The notes below the pieces were generated by a model that was given only the letters and a program-made list of their open reading frames with translations, did no database searches and was not told the origin of the DNA. This document shows, in pieces, positions 45,053 to 56,482 of a stretch of DNA of 64,000 nt. Position 1 is the first letter of the stretch. Every line of letters starts with the position of its first letter. Both the position numbers and the translations under genes were made by a program. The DNA is from Tetradesmus obliquus (lineage: Eukaryota; Chlorophyta; Chlorophyceae; Sphaeropleales; Scenedesmaceae), in NCBI GenBank assembly GCA_030272155.1, contig CP126199.1:4018501-4082500 (forward strand), in the 5' to 3' direction.

Positions 45053-45057
45053 TTACA
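45053..45057 (-). terminator. TGTAA poly(A) signal, candidate for FKBP-like gene
   Basis: Minus-strand TGTAA 538 nt after the FKBP-like stop, inside a small direct repeat (CAAGGAGCCTGT). Confidence 0.35.
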
Positions 45058-45594
45058 TGTACAAGGAGCCTGTACAGGAACTCAAGTACACATCATGACA
45101 AGCCCGCTGGGTTTGCAGCTGCAACAATTGTCGTTCCACCCAATGCGCTGCTGCCGGCGGCTCAGCATCAATGCTGAAGCAACATCAACTGCCTGCGGCA
45201 CTGCCCTGCTCGTACAATGCTCACAGTATGTGCAGCTGCAGTCACAAGTGCCTCACTTGACTGTAGTACCACAGGAACCATGCCAGCAGGCTGCAACCCA
45301 GGATGCAACACCGCAACCTTAGTTGGTTACCACGAACAACACCAGAACACCCTCACAGTGAGCATTAGCTTGAGCTCAACCGTCATCCACCAGCGCAGCA
45401 TGATGGTACCCACAGTGCAACGGCACTCCTTCGGCAAAGGGTGTCAGGCAGCCACGGTGCCAAGGCACATGCAGCAAGCTGGGCAACTTTACTCTTTGGC
45501 TGCAGCACAGACTGCAGCCCTTAGTGCGTGCAGCCTGCATGCTGTGCCTGCTTGTGCCACGCCAGTGGCACACAGCACTGAAAACGCTGCCTGC

Positions 45595-47183
45595 TTACTT
45601 CACGTCCACCAGCTCAACCTGCACAGGCAGCAGCATGCAGCAGCAACTGTGAGTGTGAGCCATCTCGCCAATCACCCAACGAGCCAGAACATGCCCAGCA
45701 GCTGCCGTGATAGTTGGTAGCGTTCAAGCGCGTGCATGCTTATGGTCAGCACCAGCCCTGCTTGCAGATAGATGCATCTGCAAAGTATGCTGCTGACCGT
45801 TGCGAGATAACAGCGCTGCCAGCCGCTGCTGCTGCTGCTGCTGCCCCTGCCTTGCGCTCACGTCGAACTCCAGCGTGCTGTTGGGCGGGATGGGCCCTGT
45901 GCGCTGCGAGCCGTAGCCCATCTGCGGCGGGATGACCAGCTTGCGCTTGTCACCCACACGCATGCCCTCCACACCCACATCCCAGCCCTGCAGTGAAGCA
46001 GCAGCAGCAGAAGAGAGTCAGCAGGCAAGAGTGCAGTAGGGTGTTTCTGATCAGAGTATTGTTCAAAGAAGGGAGTTGTGGACACATCAGAGCGCTGCTG
46101 TTTCGCTGGTCAGGCAACAAACGGCTGCTTGAATGCACAGCAAGCAGCTGCGGCATGGTGCACGACACAAAGAGCAAGGAAGCTGACCCACCTTGATGAC
46201 TTCACCCACACCTGGGCACAGCGCGAAACACCAGCAGCAGCAGGAATAGTGGCAGCAGCAGCACACTTGTCAGAAGTTCATCAAAACCTGAGACACAACT
46301 TCCCAAAGGGCACATAGCATGTTTGCTGACAAGGCAGCAGCCTGCGCTTGAACCGATGCCAGGCCCAGCTGTGATACGGACAGTAAGCACCACAATGCTG
46401 CCTCAACACAGCGCACCACAGCCTGCCAGATATTGTCAGCACAGTCGCTTGCTGCATGCCGCACGACTGTCAGGTCTGCATGTGCTGGGACAGTTTGTGC
46501 TCCACTGCCTCTACAAGGTCCACGAGGCAGAGACAGCTGCTGCTGCTGCTCACCCAGCCTGAACTGGAAGGGCTTCTTGTCTGTCTTGTCGAAGACCTTG
46601 CCGCTCTTGAGCCGCCCCACGTAGCGCACCGACACCTTCTTGCCGCTCTTGGCCAGCTTGCCGTGCGGGTCGCCCATCTTGGTGCTGTGGATCTCAAAGC
46701 CGTTCTCAAACTTCTTCACAGCCTTCTTCGCGCTGGGCAGCGCCTGCGCGGCTGCTGCAGCTGCAGCAAGCAGCGGCACAGCAACACCACAGGGCCAGGA
46801 CAAGCGGCATGAGCAGCAGGGCAGGTGGTGTAGCAGGTAGGCTTAGCAGAGAGCCAATGGACATTCTCATCCAGCGAAGAGAGCAGCACAGCAGCACAAG
46901 CTTTAGCCACACCAGCGCTGCTGCTGGGGCCGGGTCTGCACTCCTGTTCGGACAAATTGGGTGACTAGCAAGCGAGTTGCAGACACGAGGTAGCTGTCAA
47001 CCTGGTTGATGCAAACCTCCCACTACGGTTTGCACAAAGCACCACAGCCTGTGCACTGACCAGCAGTTGCCTGCTGCTTACCGCTGGGTGTCTTTGCCTC
47101 TGGTGTCTTAGCCGCCTGTTGTTGTTTTTGCTGCTGCTCCTTTTGCTGCTTTTGCTGCTGCTCCTTCTGCTGCTGCAGCTTTG

Positions 47184-47231
<48 letters not shown>

Positions 47232-48201
47232 TCTCTCGCTGCTGCTTCTGCTGCTGCTTTTGCTGCTGCTCCTCCTTGGCCTGCTTCTTTGCTGCTGCCT
47301 CATCTGCTGCTGCTGCTGCCTTGCGCTTCTTGCTGTCATCTGCTGCAGGTGCTGGCAGGGCCCGCGAGTTGTCAGGCTGCATTGTGTACAGACAAGAACG
47401 CACATGTCAGCCATCTGCACAGGTGTCGCCTGTGACGATCTTGCAATGCATACTTGCATAAGTGGCATGCAACTGCTGTGATAGTGCTGTAAGCAACACT
47501 GACCCACCTGTACAGCCTGCTCTGAGCCTGCAGCCTCTCACCCGATGCCCGCAACAAGTCCATGCTTGTTGCACAGCAGGGCTGCTACAGCCGCCGCCAC
47601 AACATTGTTGCTTAGCAACTCACATAAGCAGCTGCGGCCTATCTCCTGTGCCCCTCTCACTGCGCTGCTGAAGTAACATCAACACTGGCCGCCGCACCTC
47701 CTTGTCAGTGACGTCCTCAATGATCACGCTGGGCTCCTTGCGCCCACGCGGCTGGAAGCCGCCCAGCTCTTCGCTCTCATCCTCGTCCTCATCCTCATCA
47801 CTCTCCCCCTCCTCATCCTCGTCATCAGACTCGCCCTCATCTTCACTGTCACCATTCTGCATGGCGAGCATCTGATCCATGGGGTGCAGCTGCAGCAGGG
47901 TAGCAGCAGCGCAGCAGCAGGCGAAGCAGCAGCAGGCACGGAGAGAGTATGTCAGCATGTGTGGTGGCTGAGCCTCTGCTGTGCTGCGTGGTGTGCTCAG
48001 GGTGGGCTGGGTGCAGATGCAGCAGGGCGGCACAAGCCAAACAAGCAGCAAGGCCATCGCTGGGAGCCAGCAGAGCAAGATGTGGTTGGCTTGCTAATCA
48101 CAGCCCAGGTTCTGCCAAATGATGCGGTGACACGCCACCTGCCAAAAGAGTCAACATGTTCCTGCAAGTTACAGCTAGTGCTGATGACGATCTGCTGCTG
48201 C

Positions 48202-48246
<45 letters not shown>

Positions 48247-48424
48247 ACACGCACCCCGTAGCCGTCCTCGCCCTCCTCGTCCTCCTCATCGCTGCCCTCC
48301 CCTCCAAAGTTGGGGCTGAAGTAGCCGGTGAGGTGCACCGGGCCGCTGCCCTGCACGCTCAGCTCAGCGTACTCAGCGACAAACTGGTCCTGCAGCAGCA
48401 GAGGCAGCGGTGGCAGCGGCGGCG

Positions 48425-48458
<34 letters not shown>

Positions 48459-48896
48459 GCTCAGCGCTGGAGCGCTACAGAAATGCAGTGCAGTGTCGGC
48501 CGAGTGCTGCAACAACTGGCCGAAGAACATGCACAGGCTGGATGGTGGTGCAAGCGACAACAGTGACAGTTAGTTGTGGCACGAGTGAAGTTGTGGCGGA
48601 GTGCTGCGTCAAGGATGCGGAATGTGTGCGGCTGATGCTGAGCAGATGCTGCTGGATCCTGTGGCCTGACGGCAGCAGTGCAGCCCGCTCACCAGCAGCA
48701 CGGTGTCTGCCACGCCAGCACAGAGTGTGCACAGCACCACTGGCTCCTCGCCCTGCACCTGGATGAGCAGCGACACCCTGCTCTTCTCCTTCACTGATGC
48801 TGGCAGACTGGCCTGAGAGAGGTGCAGCGCCCATCCCTCAGGATGAGGCACAAGGGGCACAGGCTTGCCAGGGTTAACCACGCCACCGAAAAACAT
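45595..48896 (-). CDS. FKBP53: Nucleolar FKBP46/FKBP53-like peptidyl-prolyl isomerase
   Basis: Eight exons (minus): 48896-48693, 48389-48255, 47889-47698, 47376-47082, 46760-46554, 46211-46192 (20 nt), 45987-45862, 45618-45595 (24 nt); 400 aa. The N-terminus [20 protein letters not shown] begins a nucleoplasmin-like domain (~1-110, ending [11 protein letters not shown]), followed by acidic tracts ([25 protein letters not shown]). A Lys/Ala/Gln-rich basic region coded partly by (CAG)n comes next. The C-terminal FKBP domain has [52 protein letters not shown] and [15 protein letters not shown]. This is the architecture of Fpr3/Fpr4, insect FKBP46 and Arabidopsis FKBP53, which act as histone chaperones and proline isomerases on chromatin and in the nucleolus. 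The FKBP pocket residues Y, F, VI, W and Y are present. Confidence 0.93.
47186..47228 (-). repeat. Coding polyglutamine tract
   Basis: CTG run on the plus strand, read as CAG (Gln) in the basic linker of the FKBP-like protein. Confidence 0.85.
48203..48246 (-). repeat. (CAG)n just after a donor site
   Basis: Intronic run starting 9 nt inside intron 2 of the FKBP-like gene. Read-through of the donor would add a polyQ stretch in frame (YGVRVQQQ...). Confidence 0.8.
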
Positions 48897-49288
48897 GGCA
48901 GCTGATTTGCGTGACTGTGAAGCGGCTGGCTGGCTGCGGCGCCTGCACAGAAAGCTCTGGACTGTCGTCTGTACTGTCTGTCTGCAGGGCGGTAAAGTCA
49001 GCTAGCAAACGTACAGAACAATGCACAAGTTATGGTGCGAGGGAATTAAGTTGTCTTGGGCGTGCTCTGAAGCCTGGCAGGCGTGTTCGCAGTCATTCGG
49101 GGACTCAATGTTACTGACACGCGCGAGTGAGTTTCAAAGAGAAGCGCGGCAGTTTAAATGGATGGTTCAAATGTTTTGTAGAAGTCGTTCAAAGGAAGTT
49201 GATGAAGTTCATGCAGCCTGTGCCGAGATCAGCCTCGTGTGTGTCGTAAAGCTCTGTTGTCAACAGAACTGAACTGATCAAAGCAAGC
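48897..49288. promoter_or_regulatory. Divergent promoter region, FKBP (-) and TFIIF beta (+)
   Basis: 392 bp between opposed start codons. No motif I can name. Confidence 0.45.
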
Positions 49289-52200
49289 ATGGCTGCTGCC
49301 CTGGACACAGACAAGTGCGAACGCAAAGTCTGGATAGTACGTGTGAGTATCAGGACTTACTCTGCGTGAATTGGGGAGCAGATGCAGTGGGATCCACATG
49401 CAGTACAGCCTGCATCAGCAATAGCGGCACAGTGCTGCTGTCATGCGACGCAGCTGTGCAGGGTGTTGATGCAGCTGCTGGGTGGTTTGCTGCTCCTCAG
49501 GTGCCGCCCTATGTGGCGCAGCGGTGGCGGCAGGCCATAGCAGGCGCCAATGCGTCTGGTGTTGATGAAGATGCAAGAGGAGACGTGCTTGGGCAGATCA
49601 CGCTGGAGCAGGTGAGCAGCACTCCTACTGCTGCCTGTGCCACCAGCAGTGTTTCAGACAACATTGCTTGTGCCTGCCACCTTGGGCAGCTATCAATGCT
49701 TAAAAAAAGACATCAAGCTATTCACATGACTTGATGTGAGAGACAGCCAATGTCACTGCCTGTGTTTGCTCACTGTGTTGCTGTTCTCCTGTTGTTTTGC
49801 AGGGCGTGGCAACAACCCTGCAGTTGGGTAAGACCAAAGCGCTGGGCAGCAGCAGCAGCAGCAGCAGTACCAGGCGTGTGCGTGCATGCAACAGTGCATG
49901 ATGTATGCGCCTTGTAACTGCCAGCAGCACGTAGAATGGCTCACAAGCTTCATGTGCAGTCAGCGTGCTATCCCTGCTACTACATTGAACGTCACAAGGT
50001 TTTCCTGTGTTCTTGTCTTGTGTATGCAGATCAGCCGGGCAGCAGTGAAAAGCTGGTGCTGCACATGAACAGCAACAGAGACACAGTGGACACGGCAATC
50101 GTGTCGTACGACCCAACAGCAGAACCAGCAGCAGCGGCGCCAGCAGCAGCTGGAGCAGCAGCAGCCAAAGCAGCAGCAGCAGCTGGTGGTGTCACTTCTA
50201 TAAAGGACCCAAGTGAGCGTGCTAGCCTGTTTTTATGACAAGTCTGCAGCAAAATGGCAGCCGCTGTTCTTGGTTTTGTCGCGGGGTCTGCGCAGCAAGT
50301 ATGCTAGGGGCAGACTGCGCCGTTGTGGTCCAAGGGTTGGCTTCAGTCAGCAGCAGCAACAGCAGCACCTGCACCCGTGTGGCAATGGCCAGTGGGTCAG
50401 TTCCTTGCGCGAGGCGCTTGCATCAAGAGCATGCCTGCTGCTGCTGCTGCTGCTGCAGGGGTCGATGGCGTGGTGCACAAGCGCTATGATGCCGCGCCAA
50501 TCAGAATATCAGACGTTGGGCACTCTGTGAGTGATGCTGGGCAATCTTGTGAAATGCTAAGAGGTGCTGCAGCAGCGCCTGCTGCGGTGCAGCTGTCTGT
50601 TGCATTGCTGTCATGCCTTGACAGCTTGATTGCTGGTGTTGCCTGCAAACCGCACCATACTGCAGTAAGCTGGCAGGCAGCAGTCAAGCCTGCGTGATGC
50701 TTATGTGCGTCTTTAGTCAGCCCACCATTTGTTCAGACCGCTGCCTTGCGTTCAGCAGTACCGGTCTGTTTGCACCACAAGCCATTACCACGTCCTCTGT
50801 GCGGGTACGCACCACTGGCTTGTTTTGCATACAAAACCATGCTACTGAACCCCGGACGTTGTGGTGTGCATGCACCAAGTCGATGCATAGATACATAGTT
50901 TCCTGCCTGGTACATACATAGATACATAGTTTTCATGCGCTGTGGGCCGCCTTGCAGGAGCTGAATGCGCCGCTGTCAGGCCTCAACGCCGACCAGATCA
51001 AGCGGGACGCGGAGCAGCGGCAGCGCGCAGCAGCAGCAATGCAGGTGCGCCACCCATCTCTCCTGCAGGCGCAGAGCAGCCTCAGCTGCTGCCTGTGAAA
51101 CCACGCTGCTCCACAGCTGTTGCTGTGACAGCGCAGCCACCAATAGTCTGCTGGCCAAAGGCTTGCGCTTGCACTTCTCGCTGGTGCGCTGGTGCCTTGT
51201 AGATCAGCTTGACAGTTGTAAACAAGCAAGTATAGCCGCCAACCACCGTGTCGCATCTGCCTCTACCACTCCCAGCCATCCCCGTTCTCGCCGCTGCTGA
51301 AGCCCTGGCTGCTGCTGCACTGCCTCCGGTCTGCTGCCTGTTCCCTTTTTTACTGTCACCACCGTTAACACAGGCAGAGTCGGCCTACCTGCAGAACAGC
51401 CGCAAGCGGCTGGCTGCAGCCAGCTGGCCCTCCAAGGCCGCCAAGATCACGCTGATCGAGGACCCGCGCGAAGTGCGCAGGCTGGCGGGCGGCGCCGACA
51501 ACGCGCCAGTGTACCAGCGCAAGCGAGAGGTGCGCTGCTGTCTGCGGCAGACGATTGACATGAGGCTTGAGCCGTGGAGCGTGCAGCAGGATGGTGTGGC
51601 ATGGTGGGTGGCCGCATGCAGTGGGGGAGGTGCTGGTGGCTGCCAGCTGGCCGCAGCCATGCAGGATGGCTGCGCATGTGCAGGGCCACGGGCAATGCTA
51701 AGCTTGCTTGGAGTGGTGCCAGTTTGAGCATGATTGTCAGATGTCAGGTGGGTGGAGCACTTGAGTGGCAAGTGGTGCTGAGGCCATCACAATTGTGGCA
51801 GCGAGCAAGTCCTTTGGCGTAGGACCTAGGCCAAAACTTCCATGTATATGTTACAGAAGTTGCTACAACTTACGTGCCTGTGCTCCTGTGCCTGTGTGGC
51901 ATGCATGCTGCTGCTTTCCATTGTCTGTATGTGCTGTGCAAGAGAAGAAGGTGGTGGTGGGATGCAGCAACCGTGTTTGTGCTGCTGGTGCCTGCTGTCT
52001 GTGTGTACTGTGCAGGAGAAAAGGGCCGTGGCGAGGTAAAGCAGCCGCGTTTGTGCTGCTGCTGCCTGCATGTTTGACGTGTGCCGCTGCCCTCCTGCTG
52101 TCTGTTTTTGCTGTGCAGGAGAAGAGTGCTGTGGCGGAGGTGAAGCGGCGCGTGCGCATGAGCCGGGACGAGCTGGAGGCGGAGCTGTTCAAGAAGTTTG

Positions 52201-52617
52201 CGGAGCAGCCGCACTGGCACTTTGTGCAGCTGCAGGTGCGGCGGGCATGGGTTGCAGCTGCGGCATGGTATACCGTTGCAAACGCCTCCAACAGCTGTGG
52301 CCTGTCCGGCATACAGCTGCTATCTGTCAAAGCTTAAGGTTTGCATGCAGCAGCCAGAGGTTGTGGCTGTTGCTAATGCTGCTGAACTGCTCTGGCTTTT
52401 GCTCGACTTTTGCAAGCGCACATGCTGACGCTAGCTGCTGCTGCTGCTGCTGCTGCCGCCGCCGCAGAAAGAGCTGGACCAGCCGGTGTCGTACCTGAAG
52501 GAGGTGCTGAACGAGGTGGCCAGCCAGGTCAAGCGCGGGCCCAACAAGGACCTGTGGGAGCTCAAGAAGCACCTGGTCACCAGCAGCACCGCGCCACAGC
52601 AGCCGGGGCAGGGCTAG
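49289..52617 (+). CDS. GTF2F2: Transcription initiation factor IIF subunit beta (RAP30)
   Basis: Nine exons: 49289-49342, 49501-49611, 49803-49827, 50030-50212, 50459-50526, 50958-51044, 51374-51529, 52119-52235, 52468-52617; 316 aa, phases consistent. The N-terminus (RKVWIVRVPPYVAQRW) starts the TFIIF-alpha dimerisation barrel. An Ala-rich insert is in exon 4, then VDGVVHKRYDAAP. The C-terminal winged helix reads VKRRVRMSRDELEAELFKKF, then HFVQLQKELDQPVSYLKEVL and KDLWELKKHL, matching RAP30 closely. TFIIF beta works with RNA polymerase II in pre-initiation complex assembly and start-site selection. Intron 7 contains two decayed copies of the exon 8 acceptor region. Exon 8 was chosen at 52119 because it keeps frame and family similarity. 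Confidence 0.95.
51922..52140 (+). repeat. Three tandem copies of the TFIIF-beta exon 8 acceptor region
   Basis: Copies start at about 51922, 51996 and 52099 (the last is the real junction). Each has TGTCTGT, a T/G-rich tract, CTGTGCA(A/G)GAGAA and a GTGG-rich exon start. Copies 1 and 2 also share CGTGTTTGTGCTGCTG. The copy at 51996 keeps a usable AG acceptor (52015) and is followed 20 nt later by a GTAAAG donor. Confidence 0.85.
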
Positions 52618-53101
52618 GCCAGTGCCACTTGTGTGGCGTTCAGCGTTTTGATTTGTTCTGCATTATTCAAGGTGCTCTGCAACACCGTAGTCGTCTTGTC
52701 ACACACGGCGTGACTGGAAAAGGGTCAGGGTTGACAAACCCCAGCAAGTGCCCAGCTAGGGAGCACGGGTTGCTGTGCCACGCTGACCTTGACACCCGCG
52801 TGAACCTGGCTGTAACGATCAACCGTATCATGCGTTTGAGGCTCTCACACTTCAAGCAACCTGCAGGTCTGTGACAGACCGTCTGTCACAATTTGAATGT
52901 CGGTTGTTACAAGAATTTTGACTGTGGCAGACTGAGCATCAGGGCATGCGGTGCTTCGTGAAACAGCCCAACAGCCGCGGGGAACTTTTTCCATAGCAAA
53001 GTAAGGAGCGGTGCCTTTGGACGACGGATCGAGCAGCTGGAACAGGTCGTGTGCCCGCGAATATCTTTCAGGCTCCTCCAGCGCGTGCAGTGCACTACTC
53101 A
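52618..53101. other. Intergenic between TFIIF beta and TPGS1
   Basis: 484 bp carrying the TFIIF-beta 3' UTR and the TPGS1 promoter. The inverted repeat GACAGACCGTCTGTC at 52872-52886 is a short perfect palindrome. A minus frame at 52845-53111 overlaps the TPGS1 start and was rejected. Confidence 0.5.
52811..52815 (+). terminator. TGTAA poly(A) signal of TFIIF beta
   Basis: TGTAA 194 nt after the TFIIF-beta stop, a normal distance. Confidence 0.5.
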
Positions 53102-54970
53102 ATGGCAGCATCAGCCAACAAACAACTCCTAGAGCAGCTCACAGTTGAGCTCCATCACGCGTTATGCCCTGTGCTGCTGAACCAACCAGATAATCCACTG
53201 CTGTTCCTGTGTTCACAGTAAGTTTTGCAGGCTGGCGCAGGGGTGTTGCTGTGATGCTATGTAACGAGCCCAAGGCAATGCTTTGCGTGTAGTCGATTTA
53301 CAAGAGGGCGGTGCTGTTTTAAGGTGCTGCTGTGCCCACATGATGCTGCTTGCAGCTTCCGTGACCAGGCAGGCATTACAGCCAGCCCAGTATCTACAGC
53401 TTACCGCAGGTTGCGCCTGTCATCATCAGAAGGGCAGCACTGCAGCAGAAACATCATGTCAGCATACAAAACACTTTCAGGTAAGCAGAGTTTTACATGG
53501 CACTCAGCACTGGCTCGGCGTGTACGGCTGTTTGCCATCTGCTATCATCACAAACCACAGGGTGGTGCACACTGCACAACTGTTGCGACCTATGATAATG
53601 CAGCATGTTGTCCTGCAAGCACTGCTGCAAGGCGTTTCGGTGCGAACATGATCTCTGCTGTCTGTTCACACATCTGCGTGCAGAAATGGATGGCCATGTG
53701 CCGTCCTCCTTACTCCTGCAGCTGCTGTCCATGCTCACGGGCACTCTACCCAGCAACCTCGCCGCCAGCTTGATGCAGGCAAGTCTCATCTTTGCATTCT
53801 GGAACAGCAGCTGCTGGCGCATGACATACCAGATGTTTTTGTTGTGAAAATGTTGAGGACCTCAGCAGCTGGGCCTTGCTGTTGTGCTTTATGATGTTCA
53901 TCAAGCCAGTCATCAAGCGCAGCTGCACGCCAGCTACCCCAGTATGTAAGCAGCTTCAGACATCCGCTGAGCTGGTGCAGCTGCTTAGTGAGCACAAGGC
54001 TTGCCAACAGACATGCGTGCTTGTGTCGATAACTGCTTCTGGGTGCAACTGCTGCTGGAATGGTTTTGAACCTGCAGGTGTTCACTGTGCTGTGCCGGCT
54101 GCCGCCCAGCTTTGCTGTGTTCCATGACGCCACCAAGTGCTGCATGCTGCTGGAGGAGCTGTGCAGGCAGCCGCAGCAGGTGCGGGGGCCAGCTGGGATG
54201 CCGTGTTGAGTAGTATGGCAGGTTGCCAGATGATGGGCTCACCCACGGCCACTTGGACCAGGAAAGACAGCTGAGACAGCAACCAAAAGCATGGTGCGAG
54301 ATGTTGAATACAACGCAATAGTGATGGCTGTATCTGACGCGCTGGCACGCTGCTGCTGCTGCTGCACACCACGGTCAGGGTGCTGACGGCTTCATGTTCC
54401 AGCTGCCAGAGGCGAAGAAGCTGCTGCACAAGCTGCTGATGCAGCAAGACTGGTGCGTGGCGGGCGATGCTCATCAGCCTTATGTAGTGCTTTGGCAGAT
54501 GTAGATGTTGATATCTATCTGCACAGGGCCAACACAGCACAACGGCAGTGGCCAACCAGCACCTGTGTGTATGCATTTTGCAGTGCTGCCTGCGTATGGT
54601 GCAGCAAGTGGAAAATGCTTCCACATATACGGCTCCGTTGGAGAGTCAGGATACTCGTGCACTGCTCGGAATCATGCATTCAACGCTTAGCAGCACAGTC
54701 AGATCAGTTCAGTCGTCGTACGCTGCCATAACATTGCATCACTGACTGTGCTGCTTCTGCTGCCACAGGCTGCTGGCTATGGATCCCATGCAGCCAGTGA
54801 CGCGGCTGCGCTCGGTGCGCCTGCAGCAGCCCAGCGGCAGCCCCGCAGCCTCAGCCGCTGGCGGCGGCTCTGGCGCAGCGCTGCTGGATGTGCGGCTGGC
54901 AGAGGAGGAGGCGGCGCGGCAGGCGCAGCAGCTTGTGGAGCTGGCGCTGGCAGCACGGGAAGGCAGCTGA
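53102..54970 (+). CDS. TPGS1: TPGS1, tubulin polyglutamylase complex subunit 1
   Basis: Six exons: 53102-53217, 53356-53480, 53684-53778, 54078-54179, 54403-54452, 54769-54970; 229 aa, phases consistent. The N-terminal helix pair (LTVELHHALCPVLLNQPDNP then LLFLCSHF) resembles the Dpy-30/RIIa-like start of TPGS1. Exon 2 gives TAYRRLRLSSSEGQHCSRNI and MSAYKTLS, closely parallel to the [26 protein letters not shown] region of human TPGS1. Next come LDG-type MDGHVPSSLLLQLL and a VF...ATKCCMLLEEL helix. The C-terminus is Ala/Ser/Gly-rich and shorter than in animals (about 290 aa). TPGS1 is a non-catalytic subunit that places the TTLL1 polyglutamylase on ciliary and centriolar microtubules. Intron 3 begins GC (CAG|GCAAGT), a GC-AG intron. 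The family call rests on recalled similarity. Confidence 0.72.
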
Positions 54971-55062
54971 GGATGGTGTGCACAGGTGCCTTGTGTTGCT
55001 ATATAAAGAAAGTTGCCGGTTGCATTGCTGCGCGCTAGTGGTTTAACCAACAACAACCAACA

Positions 55063-55096
55063 TATTTGACACCGTCACAAATTTGACACCGTCACA
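55063..55096. repeat. 16-bp direct repeat, 18-bp period
   Basis: ATTTGACACCGTCACA occurs twice exactly, separated by 2 bp. Each unit also contains the inverted TGAC/GTCA arms. Confidence 0.8.
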
Positions 55097-55964
55097 TGTT
55101 GGCAGCACGTCGGGATTTACTCAATCACATATGATTTGTATGCAGCCCACGACAAGTGTGGGCTGGCGCTTGTACTGCTGACCAGCTGCAAGGGCTCGTG
55201 CTTTCCCGAGCTGCAGTCGAAGTACAGCACATAGGGCCAACTGTGAAACAATTACTGTTTGGGTCTGTCGTTGGCCGCCACGGCGCAGCACAGCATTAAA
55301 GTACGCACTGGCGTGTTGTTCCGGAGTCAGGATTCGCCTGGATTCACAGACTTACTGCAGGACCCACGTGAATTTCTATTGCATCCGATGCCTCAACCCA
55401 GCACGCGGCCATAAGTGCCAGCCACCACCCACATGCCCCAAATCACCAGTGCAGGAGCAGGCTAGCAGCCGCCGTCACTGCAGCATGCCGCCGTACTACG
55501 CAGTGAACTATCAATATAAGAACAACATGTGATCATCGATGCGCACATCCACTGCACTTGCTGTTGTAACAAGTATGATAGACCAGGCACAAAGGCAGTT
55601 GCTTGCATGCAGGCACAAAGCAGACAAATTGAACATCAACCAGCACCTCTACAGCTATTTTGGGACACGGTTCTCTACAACAGCAAAGCAAAAGCTTCCA
55701 TGTGGTTGCCCAGCCAGACTGCAGACCACAGATCACACCCACACCTTTTCAACCTTATGCATGCAGCGAGACACCCTGCTCTCTTGCCTCACAAATGCAA
55801 TGCGCAAAATACGGCTTTGAGTCAAACACTCCGCACCCTCAAGCATCATGTGCACAGTGGCTGCACTTCTGCACAGCTGCACATGTGCGTCCATGATAGT
55901 GTACACGCTTTACAATGCTGGGGTACAAGCACTGCTGCTTGCATGCACTCCATGTACTTTACTT

Positions 55965-55969
55965 TTACA
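55965..55969 (-). terminator. TGTAA poly(A) signal, candidate for CBM53-esterase
   Basis: Minus-strand TGTAA 514 nt after the esterase stop; another lies at 55910-55914. Confidence 0.4.
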
Positions 55970-56482
55970 GCTCCCCGGCATGGGCACAGCCCTCCACAGT
56001 GTTGACACTGAGCAGGGGCCTGCACCCCCAGCATCCATCCCGACATACCTCAAAACGTCAGGTACACAACACTCACTCCTCACAGCCTCCAACACATCAC
56101 CCCTCGCTCAACACAAACTCTGACCCAGGTTTGTTTTGGGCCCAACTTCTTTGGCTGCTGTCTACAACAAGCAATGTCCCACCCCTCTCTGCCAGCGCTA
56201 TCCAGCTGCATCTCTCTCTGCTTGTACTGCAGAATCACCTGCAACCAGCACAGGCCCGCCTCAGCGGTCCCACCAGCCATGGCACAATATTGCAACACAT
56301 GCTTGGGCTAGACACGTACCATGTTCTTCTGCTCTTGGCACCCTACCTCTCCCTGTCATCCGCGCCTCATCATCATCATGTTACCCATCAAGCCATAGCA
56401 TCAACGCCATCGGCCCCGTGGCCCACTGGAGCGGCAACAGGAGGTATCAGGGAGCCCTCTCACCCGCGCCTCAGCAGTACCA

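Larger units (their letters stand above)
43835..45594. other. Convergent 3' region between PFK and FKBP
   Basis: 1.76 kb holding the 3' UTRs of PFK (+) and the FKBP-like gene (-). A (GGGCA)n run lies at 43982-44006. No coding frame of interest. Candidate TGTAA signals are at 44369 (+) and 45053 (-). Confidence 0.5.
54971..56482. other. Convergent 3' region between TPGS1 and CBM53-esterase
   Basis: 1.5 kb with no supported gene. It contains two 16-bp direct repeats (ATTTGACACCGTCACA) at 55063-55078 and 55081-55096. TGTAA signals are at 55565-55569 (+, TPGS1 candidate) and 55965-55969 (-, esterase candidate). Confidence 0.5.

Noticed and set aside
52845-53111. 88-codon minus-strand frame overlapping the TPGS1 start codon
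   Set aside because: The first third looks protein-like, but the rest has AT-rich third positions, there are no further exons, and it overlaps a better-supported start on the other strand.
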